Positions 59,117-64,000 of a stretch of DNA of 64,000 nucleotides are shown one piece after another. Under the pieces are notes generated by a model that saw only the letters and a program-made list of their open reading frames with translations, had not been told where the DNA came from and made no database searches. A program made the position numbers and the translations under genes. The DNA comes from a virus. Location: IMG/VR virus record IMGVR_UViG_3300046821_000134, positions 16,153 through 80,152 of that record, one strand, 5' to 3'. Position 1 is the stretch's first letter, and each line of letters begins with the position of its first letter.

Positions 59117-59272
59117 TCAAAAAACAACCATACACGCCAACATGACGCCAGCTGCGAATCCTGCGAGCTTGAACACATTCAAGCCGCCCTTGCTGCTAAC
59201 CTTAGCAGCCCTGCCCTTTGAGGCGCAAGCCGAAAACCCCTGAATGTTTGCTGTGTATTCGCTACGTGCCAT
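59117..59272 (-). CDS. Small protein with C-terminal membrane helix
   Basis: A 51-residue ORF, start ATG at 59272. A basic Lys/Arg/Ser-rich N-terminus and one C-terminal hydrophobic helix (FKLAGFAAGVMLACMVVF). A tail-anchored membrane protein of unknown role. Confidence 0.55.
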   Translation of the reverse strand: MARSEYTANIQGFSACASKGRAAKVSSKGGLNVFKLAGFAAGVMLACMVVF

Positions 59273-59274
59273 GA

Positions 59275-59466
59275 TTAAACCCCTACACCGTGAGCGCTGA
59301 TCCCGGCACGATAGGCAGCATCGTTTGATGCATCCTGACGGAAGATACAAACACCTTCTTCATCATTTGCCCATACAACAAAGGCGAGTTGCCACACAAA
59401 AACTGCGGCAGCAGGAAGACTCTTTCCAGTGGCTTTCATCACTGCTTCATTGATTGTGTTGCGCAT
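59275..59466 (-). CDS. Small hypothetical protein
   Basis: A 63-residue protein starting MRNTINEAVMK with a central hydrophobic patch (AAAVFVWQLAFVVW). AAGGATAAAGAATC precedes the ATG. Separated from the next gene upstream by a 115-bp regulatory gap. Confidence 0.62.
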   Translation of the reverse strand: MRNTINEAVMKATGKSLPAAAVFVWQLAFVVWANDEEGVCIFRQDASNDAAYRAGISAHGVGV

Positions 59467-59503
59467 GATTCTTTATCCTTCAAAAAACGTTGTTCATGTA
59501 AGG

Positions 59504-59567
59504 ATTATAGACATGTTAGCGATTGAGTATGTAATGACTATCCCTAATAGGGAGAACCCTGATAGGG
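59504..59567 (-). promoter_or_regulatory. Leftward promoter with operator-like CCCT/AGGG repeats
   Basis: A -10 TATAAT (59509-59504) lacks a good -35. Upstream lie CCCTAATAGGG (59542-59552) and CCCTGATAGGG (59557-59567), near-palindromes 15 bp apart. A closely similar arrangement recurs at 61568-61591. It may be an activator-dependent or repressed promoter. Confidence 0.5.
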
Positions 59568-59581
59568 CTGCCCTGCACAAA

Positions 59582-59782
59582 CTAATTCATTATCACCCGG
59601 CTATGCGTGAAGCCCTTTTCACCCATCAGTATACCCACCTTGGCTAATGCCTCCTGCAGCGTGCCGAAATACGTGTCGCCATAATGAAAGATTGCCAGCG
59701 TCTTACCCATGTACAGGCAAACAAGAAAACCGCCTTTTGGATTAAAACCGAGTGTATCGTCTCTAACTGTCAACGTTTTCAC
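59582..59782 (-). CDS. Small hypothetical protein
   Basis: A 66-residue protein with a GTG start behind AAAGGAGCGTATACT; the GTG overlaps the preceding TGA. Beta-rich (FLVCLYMGKTLAIFHY). Function unknown. Confidence 0.62.
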   Translation of the reverse strand: MKTLTVRDDTLGFNPKGGFLVCLYMGKTLAIFHYGDTYFGTLQEALAKVGILMGEKGFTHSRVIMN

Positions 59783-59898
59783 AGTATACGCTCCTTTCCG
59801 CGGGCTGGCTTGTTAGCCTTACCTTTAGGCATAGCTTCCTGCCAACTCTTGCGAGCTTTTGTATTAACGTGCTTTTCGTATGCTTGGTTTGTTTGCAT
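59779..59898 (-). CDS. Very small basic protein
   Basis: A 39-residue ORF starting MQTNQAYEKH with a Lys/Arg/Pro-rich second half (PKGKANKPARGKER). Coupled to 59582-59782 by a TGA/GTG overlap. The leader GGTAGGCAAATAAC is a modest ribosome binding site. Confidence 0.5.
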   Translation of the reverse strand: MQTNQAYEKHVNTKARKSWQEAMPKGKANKPARGKERIL

Positions 59899-59899
59899 G

Positions 59900-60079
59900 T
59901 TATTTGCCTACCTTTCCGATGTAGGGATTCGGCCGATTGTACCATGCTGCTATCTGGCACTCGCTGTGCGCTGTGAAGAGCTTTGTATAATCACTAGCCT
60001 TGCCACCATGCTTCTCTGCCCGTTCAGACGCAGACGGAACTAACACTATCTCACGATTACAGTATGTACATTTCATCAT
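59900..60079 (-). CDS. Small CxxC protein
   Basis: A 59-residue protein. I chose the first ATG of an ATGATG pair (60079) behind AAGGGGTTT rather than an upstream start at 60121. CxxC at 4-7 plus His and Cys near 39-42 could bind zinc. Function unknown. Confidence 0.6.
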   Translation of the reverse strand: MMKCTYCNREIVLVPSASERAEKHGGKASDYTKLFTAHSECQIAAWYNRPNPYIGKVGK

Positions 60080-60086
60080 AAACCCC

Positions 60087-60248
60087 TTATTTAACGTGGC
60101 CCGCACGTTTCCATATTTCATAGGTGGTGTAGTCAGTGAAGGCTGTATATTGTCCAGCTCTAACGTTTACATGGTAATTCAGCACCTTGCGTATAATAGC
60201 ATTCGGGTATGCCTTTTTTGCATAATAGTATGTAGAGAAGTATTCCAT
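60087..60248 (-). CDS. Small Tyr-rich hypothetical protein
   Basis: A 53-residue ORF with AAAGGAGCGATGAATT before the ATG. Nine Tyr residues, basic overall. It closes the gap between its neighbours, which supports it being real. Confidence 0.58.
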   Translation of the reverse strand: MEYFSTYYYAKKAYPNAIIRKVLNYHVNVRAGQYTAFTDYTTYEIWKRAGHVK

Positions 60249-60261
60249 AATTCATCGCTCC

Positions 60262-60693
60262 TTAAAAGTTAATCGCACCAGATACTTTGGTTTTCACCAC
60301 TAGCCCAGATTTTACATGCCGTGCAAGCTCTTGTAAAGCCCTCTTGCGACTCCACGTAACGCCACGCGCTAACAATGCCTCACACAATGGCGTGGCCTCT
60401 ATTCCGCCTTCAGGGGCGCTACGCAATACGCGAAACAATGTAGACGTAGCATCTGGGCCAGAATTGTCCTTAAGCAGCCCCCACTTGCTAAGGCTGAACG
60501 TTATCGTCATGTTATCGCGGTATCTTTCGTGCTGTGTCAGGTGCCACGTGTTAGCATCCTCGCCATTCATGGCTTGCGAGACAATACGGATATCAAGCCC
60601 CAGCCTATCCGCAATCTTGCTTTGAGCTGGCGTATCAGCAGATAGGAATAGCCGCCTACCTGCAAGGTTTTTGAGTGTGTCGATTTGACGCAT
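60262..60693 (-). CDS. Putative winged-helix protein
   Basis: A 143-residue protein. The C-terminal half (about 85-143: ATSTLFRVLRSAPEGG..., WSRKRALQELARHVKSGLVV) has the helix-helix-strand pattern of a winged helix, so DNA binding is possible. AAAGGAGAATAAGCC precedes the ATG. It may be a regulator of this operon; unconfirmed. Confidence 0.62.
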   Translation of the reverse strand: MRQIDTLKNLAGRRLFLSADTPAQSKIADRLGLDIRIVSQAMNGEDANTWHLTQHERYRDNMTITFSLSKWGLLKDNSGPDATSTLFRVLRSAPEGGIEATPLCEALLARGVTWSRKRALQELARHVKSGLVVKTKVSGAINF

Positions 60694-60696
60694 GGC

Positions 60697-61131
60697 TTAT
60701 TCTCCTTTAACACAAACAAACCAGCCGATTGTCTGCCCACGATTGCTCCCCTTTTTGATGTATTCACGTTCTACGTCAAGGCCAATGGCATCGGCAATCC
60801 TAAGCATTGATTCTATCCCGCATGCGCCATCAAGGCTCACCATGCCATCCGGCTTGATTACAATGCCATGATGACCGTTTACAAGCCGCTTATACCCATT
60901 TGTGACATACCCGGCATCCTCCATTACTTGCTTGTGTGCCCACGCCTGCAATCGTGCTTGGTGCTCTGCTTCGAGAAAGTCTCCAAATACTGTCCCCACC
61001 ATATCATATCCGCCACCGCTACAACGATAGCGTGCACCTGTATCCCGGCTGTCAAGCCTGCAAATGTTATAGCCATATGTATCACGACCGCGAGAGATAG
61101 ACCAGCTCAGAGAAAGACGATTGATGTTCAT
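60697..61131 (-). CDS. Hypothetical protein
   Basis: A 144-residue alpha/beta protein with GYNICRL, CSGGGYDMVGTVFGD and a C-terminal IGWFVCVKGE. The start is uncertain: I give the ATG at 61131; a TTG at 61158 would add nine residues. Neither has a clear ribosome binding site. The family recurs in phages but I know no function. Confidence 0.65.
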   Translation of the reverse strand: MNINRLSLSWSISRGRDTYGYNICRLDSRDTGARYRCSGGGYDMVGTVFGDFLEAEHQARLQAWAHKQVMEDAGYVTNGYKRLVNGHHGIVIKPDGMVSLDGACGIESMLRIADAIGLDVEREYIKKGSNRGQTIGWFVCVKGE

Positions 61132-61182
61132 GATGTATGGCTTTAGCCATTTCTCCAATTGATTAAAGGGTTATTGATAACA

Positions 61183-61332
61183 CTAAGCCACTGCTTCACA
61201 CTGAAGCGCAATCGTAAGGCATCTGCGGGCCGTGTTCAGATTATATCCGCACCTGTTCATAAGAAACCGTATCGCTGCATCACGGCCCCATTGATGATAG
61301 CCTGTACGGGCTGCTTTGTGAATGTGTACCAT
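61183..61332 (-). CDS. Small basic hypothetical protein
   Basis: A 49-residue ORF with GAAGGGGCGGAATA before the ATG, overlapping the preceding TAA. It is helical and basic (TARRCLTIALQC) and looks like a small HTH. Low evidence beyond spacing and ribosome binding site. Confidence 0.55.
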   Translation of the reverse strand: MVHIHKAARTGYHQWGRDAAIRFLMNRCGYNLNTARRCLTIALQCEAVA

Positions 61333-61559
61333 TATTCCGCCCCTTCATTCAGATAATCGCTAACGTTAAAACTCCAGCGTGCGGCAAGCTCGCGGACAAG
61401 CTCATCGCGATCTTGCGAAGGATCATTCTCTAACGTTTCCGCTATGGCCTCATCAAGACACTGGCGAAAGATACTCTTGGTGGCTTCAAACACGATGGGT
61501 TCTCCGGGTTGTTTGTTGAGCTGACAATTTAATTCTACATGCTCTACAGGGCATTGCAA
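61332..61559 (-). CDS. Hypothetical acidic protein
   Basis: A 75-residue helical acidic protein (AETLENDPSQDRDELVRELAAR). The only in-frame start is a TTG at 61559, with no ribosome binding site and only 7 bp from a TATAAAAT, so the start is doubtful or leaderless. First gene of the left part of this operon. Confidence 0.5.
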   Translation of the reverse strand: MQCPVEHVELNCQLNKQPGEPIVFEATKSIFRQCLDEAIAETLENDPSQDRDELVRELAARWSFNVSDYLNEGAE

Positions 61560-62487
61560 GAATTATTTTATAGGGAGAATCCCTAACAGGGTTTTCCTAA
61601 TGATAGCCCTGCCTATTTACGTCAACAGACGCGCACGCGTAATAGCTTCATAAGAAGAATCTAGCAAGCTATTGATTATCGATTACTGATAGCGAAATAC
61701 AATTAGTCTTTCATCCTGCCATCCTCTACAATCTAAAAATCAAATTCACTTTTGAGGCCAAGTCTCGCCCGGAGTATGTAGAAGCTAAACCTTCCTGCCC
61801 TCTAAGGTTTGCAAGCCCGACCGGCCTAAGCCGCTGGAAAGGCTAACAAGCCCCTTTTGCCCTACGGATAGCGGCAGGCTATCGATTTGGCTGGATTTCG
61901 ATAGCCATTCCCTATTCGGATGCGATTTGGAAGACCCCCTCATCAACAGGGTCTTGGATGATTGTGCTGCGCACATTTTTCAGGATTTATGCCCCGTGAG
62001 GATATGGGACTAAAAATGGAGATGTATATTTCCCATTGGAAATTCCCGCCACGATTTTTCTGTAGAATGCCTCCCCTATTATTTATTTTTCTTCATCCCT
62101 TGACATTTTATCTCCACCTCTCCTGACACTTTTACACTTTTTGTCTAATCTGTCCATTATTCCCTGAGATTCTTGTCGCTTGTAGGCGACAGATTAGTTG
62201 TCAATCTTATCCGGGTATTATTCATCTTGGTAGCAGATGGGTGGCTGTAGGATTGGTCAATATACTTGACGTATCAAGGTGTTTAGGCTGCAGCGGGCTG
62301 TTATGGATGCAGCTCTCTGTCCCTATTTATCTCTTGATATATATCAAATTATGTCTCAGCTACATAATTATGTGTTTTCTACTAATATCTAACCAAGTAT
62401 AACAGAAATCAAGTAGATTTTACACTAATAAATGGCAACCATATTGACCTAATTAGTTAATGAGGGGTGCGTTGTTACGTCTCATGG
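61560..62487. other. Long non-coding regulatory stretch
   Basis: About 0.9 kb without a supportable gene. It contains a CCCTAACAGGG site in a 24-bp element (61568-61591) similar to 59545-59567, an inverted repeat CTAATCTGTC/GACAGATTAG (62145-62154, 62188-62197) around a TGTCGC-6-GCGACA hairpin (62174-62191), and GTCAATATACTTGAC (62256-62270) overlapping CTTGACGTATCAAG (62265-62278), both perfect inverted repeats. It looks like a control region or origin. Confidence 0.5.
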
Positions 62488-62539
62488 GGCAAACAAATAG
62501 GCCGCCAGAGCCCTCCTTTTATAGAGAACCCTGACGGCC
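62488..62539 (-). terminator. Leftward terminator/attenuator hairpin
   Basis: On the - strand GGCCGTCAG (62539-62531) pairs with CTGGCGGCC (62508-62500) including one GU pair, followed by TATTTGTTTG. It stands about 13 nt downstream of a predicted start site, so it may act as an attenuator. Confidence 0.55.
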
Positions 62540-62558
62540 ATAGTTACATCAAGCACTA

Positions 62559-62586
62559 ATTATTGTAGCTACACAAATCCTGTCAA
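62559..62586 (-). promoter_or_regulatory. Putative leftward promoter
   Basis: Reading leftward: TTGACA (62586-62581), 16-bp spacer, AATAAT (62564-62559), directly before the hairpin at 62488-62539. A near-palindrome TCCAGAAATTTGAA (62605-62618) lies just upstream. Confidence 0.45.
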
Positions 62587-62661
62587 CACTCTGTAGAAGC
62601 AGATTCCAGAAATTTGAAATGTGTAAATTCAGAATCTGGAAATTGAAAATTTAGGATTTGG

Positions 62662-62805
62662 TTATTCAAGCTCGTCATTGTCTATAAGGAAGTACAGAGC
62701 GTCAATTTCCTCTGCGGCTACTCTGTTCTCCTCTTCGTTACAGAGAATTAAATCCTCTAACAGATTGATTCTCTGAATAGCTTCTTCTTTTGTTGTAAGT
62801 ACCAT
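62662..62805 (-). CDS. Small acidic hypothetical protein
   Basis: A 47-residue ORF; the second of two ATGs is preferred (GGAGGGTATG gives normal spacing). Strongly acidic, helical (LEDLILCNEEENR, AAEEIDALYF). Could be a small inhibitor or DNA mimic, but that is only a thought from charge. Confidence 0.58.
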   Translation of the reverse strand: MVLTTKEEAIQRINLLEDLILCNEEENRVAAEEIDALYFLIDNDELE

Positions 62806-62895
62806 CATACCCTCCTTTCCAAAAATTTGAAGGCAACATTTTGTTCCATCTTATTGCACTAAAATGCAAGATTTGTGTTGATAAGATGGATGGTT

Positions 62896-63102
62896 TCACA
62901 GCTCCACCTCGTCGTATTGCCATTCGGGGTGAATCCAGCGGACGAATCCACTGTTCGCCTCAATCCGCTTTATCGATGAGTATCCATGACCCTCCAAAGT
63001 GTGGTCCCGATAAAGAATCCCATTCATCCTCATGTAATAATCTCGATACCCAACCGTCCTCTCTTTGCGAGGTGCCATTATCACAATTGGCACAGCGACC
63101 AT
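62896..63102 (-). CDS. Small hypothetical protein
   Basis: A 68-residue protein, ATG at 63102 with AGAGGACGGGAA upstream; a start at 63078 is the alternative. It has a YMRMNGILYRDHTLEGHG segment and ends WQYDEVEL. Overlaps the next gene by 22 nt. Between it and 62808 lies an inverted repeat CCATCTTAT/ATAAGATGG (62846-62854, 62881-62889). Confidence 0.58.
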   Translation of the reverse strand: MVAVPIVIMAPRKERTVGYRDYYMRMNGILYRDHTLEGHGYSSIKRIEANSGFVRWIHPEWQYDEVEL

Positions 63103-63266
63103 TTCCCGTCCTCTGCGCAAGTGCCAATCTGGCCATTTTCAAGTAGCACCACAACGCGATACATCTCGGCAGCTTCTGGGACGTGTGCAACGAATTTGGC
63201 TGGGCGTCCATCCCAAAGAATCGGCTCGCCGCGCTTAGCGGCTTCGAGATCAAATCGTTTGTTCAT
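63081..63266 (-). CDS. Small hypothetical protein
   Basis: A 61-residue protein starting MNKRFDLEAAKRGEPIL with strands FVAHVP and YRVVVLLENG. Proteins with this opening are frequent in phages and prophages of Gram-negative bacteria, without known function. AAGGGAGAAACCA precedes the ATG. Confidence 0.7.
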   Translation of the reverse strand: MNKRFDLEAAKRGEPILWDGRPAKFVAHVPEAAEMYRVVVLLENGQIGTCAEDGKWSLCQL

Positions 63267-63278
63267 TGGTTTCTCCCT

Positions 63279-63365
63279 TCAAAATAAAACTGACAGCACC
63301 ACTATAACAATCCCAATAACCCACGTAGCAGCAATCACGTCTCGCACCAGTTTATCCTTTTCCAT
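63279..63365 (-). CDS. Tiny membrane protein
   Basis: A 28-residue ORF with GAAGGAGAGAACA upstream: a short charged N-terminus and one membrane helix (AATWVIGIVIVVLSVLF). It directly follows the promoter/operator at 63376-63428. Confidence 0.55.
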   Translation of the reverse strand: MEKDKLVRDVIAATWVIGIVIVVLSVLF

Positions 63366-63375
63366 TGTTCTCTCC

Positions 63376-63428
63376 TTCAAAAATTTGAAACATGCTTTTA
63401 TTGTAGAGCATAGAAGGGGAATTGTCAA
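63376..63428 (-). promoter_or_regulatory. Leftward promoter with TTCAAA-AA-TTTGAA operator
   Basis: Reading leftward: TTGACA (63428-63423), 17-bp spacer, TACAAT (63405-63400), then the perfect 14-bp palindrome TTCAAAAATTTGAA (63376-63389) just after the expected start of transcription. Related copies are at 62818-62831 and 62605-62618. Confidence 0.6.
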
Positions 63429-63433
63429 GGGGG

Positions 63434-64000
63434 TCATTCGTTCTCTCCCTTCGCTGCGATTGCTGCGTCGATTGCTTGGGAAGCCGCGCTGTAACTCATT
63501 ACGGGTATGCGTGCAGAAATGTCGTGGCATGCTTTCCGTGTGTCGGGACTATCATGGTCATTCGTCAGCCATCTATACCGCTCAGCATCCTTGTGGTACG
63601 GCTCAATCAGTGCTTGTGCCTCTTTGCTGACGGCAGGATCAAGCGCCACCTTGCACTCGTAATCAACCAACGCAGCAAGCGCCCTGACGGGATCAGTCTC
63701 GTGGTCTGTGTGCAGGACGTAGCTGACGGCCAACTCGTTGATGATTGCTTGTTTCCAAGGATTGCGCTTCTCGTCTGCAATCGCCTCGGCAATGGCTGCG
63801 TCGAGCGAGGCTGTACTAGTCTGTTGAGTATTAGGATGTAGCGGATCAGCGCCAATGAACACAGCTTCTGGTACTTCCGGCCACTCGCTGCGTATAGCGT
63901 CGAAACTCCCCTCGACCCAACAGCGCAGAAACTGATCTCCGCAATCGGTTTTTAGCGAAAACTTAATCGCCGCAACGGGAGCTATCGAGCCGTCCCTTGA
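63434..64000 (-). CDS. Hypothetical protein, 5' end cut by the window
   Basis: 188 residues are visible; the frame is open to base 64000, so the start lies outside. An internal ATG-like start at 63862 (GTG) would ignore a conserved-looking upstream part (DCGDQFLRCWVEG, FDAIRSEWPE). The C-terminal half is Ala/Asp/Glu-rich helical. It resembles the long variable early proteins of Gram-negative phages with mosaic domains. Confidence 0.7.
   Translation of the reverse strand, partial: SRDGSIAPVAAIKFSLKTDCGDQFLRCWVEGSFDAIRSEWPEVPEAVFIGADPLHPNTQQTSTASLDAAIAEAIADEKRNPWKQAIINELAVSYVLHTDHETDPVRALAALVDYECKVALDPAVSKEAQALIEPYHKDAERYRWLTNDHDSPDTRKACHDISARIPVMSYSAASQAIDAAIAAKGENE

Noticed and set aside
61785-61976. 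63-codon - strand ORF in the non-coding stretch
   Set aside because: No ribosome binding site, odd composition and isolated position; likely chance.
1-64000. CRISPR array, integrase or attachment sites
   Set aside because: No regularly spaced direct repeats, no recombinase motif and no tRNA-end duplication seen.

Overview
The window is most of the genome of a tailed, apparently strictly lytic bacteriophage with a lambda-like (siphovirus) virion and a T7-like replication core. A Gram-negative host is indicated by a nested Rz/Rz1 spanin pair and a signal-anchor (SAR) GH24 endolysin. I see no integrase, repressor or lysogeny cassette, no tRNA genes and no CRISPR array. The right end cuts through a gene, so the window is not a complete genome. 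Many promoters are near-perfect sigma70 sites (TTGACA/T, 16-17 bp, TATAAT), suggesting that the host RNA polymerase transcribes most modules.

Layout. 0.4-12.8 kb (+ strand): early/replication genes, including an SH3-like small protein, a polymerase-beta-type nucleotidyltransferase, family A DNA polymerase, an SSB-like protein with an acidic C-terminal tail, a T7 gp6-like exonuclease, a metallophosphoesterase, a MazG-like pyrophosphohydrolase and three HNH genes. 12.8-44.7 kb (- strand): the virion and lysis block, in lambda order when read right to left: holin candidate, fibre and decoration proteins, SAR endolysin, Rz/Rz1, a terminase-small candidate, large terminase, portal, S49 protease, scaffold, decoration protein, capsid, connectors, tail tube, G/GT chaperones, tape measure, M, L, K, I, J and distal fibres. 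45.1-49.6 kb (+): a polymerase-palm-like protein, a PhoH ATPase and a ClpP-like protease. 49.7-52.5 kb (-): two more fibre genes. 52.7-57.1 kb (+): a second palm-like paralogue, a DNA methyltransferase and small proteins. 57.3-58.2 kb: a long non-coding, C-rich stretch. 58.2-64 kb (-): an early operon of small unknown genes, several too short for usual ORF cut-offs, broken by a non-coding stretch at 61.6-62.6 kb.

Most notable: (i) between the terminase genes, on the - strand, a perfect sigma70 promoter, about 565 nt of gene-free sequence closed end to end by a 14-bp long-range helix and full of internal stems, then a strong intrinsic terminator. This is a candidate large structured non-coding RNA. 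(ii) Two paralogous proteins with a winged-helix-like N-terminus and family-A-like palm motifs (LDxxAxHPxILY and HDS), in a phage with no recognisable helicase or primase. (iii) An intein inside the Walker A motif of the large terminase with the class 3 (W-C-T) signature and Ala at position 1. (iv) A classical A-AAA-AAC -1 frameshift site fusing the tail chaperones. (v) Six homing-type nucleases or mobile elements.
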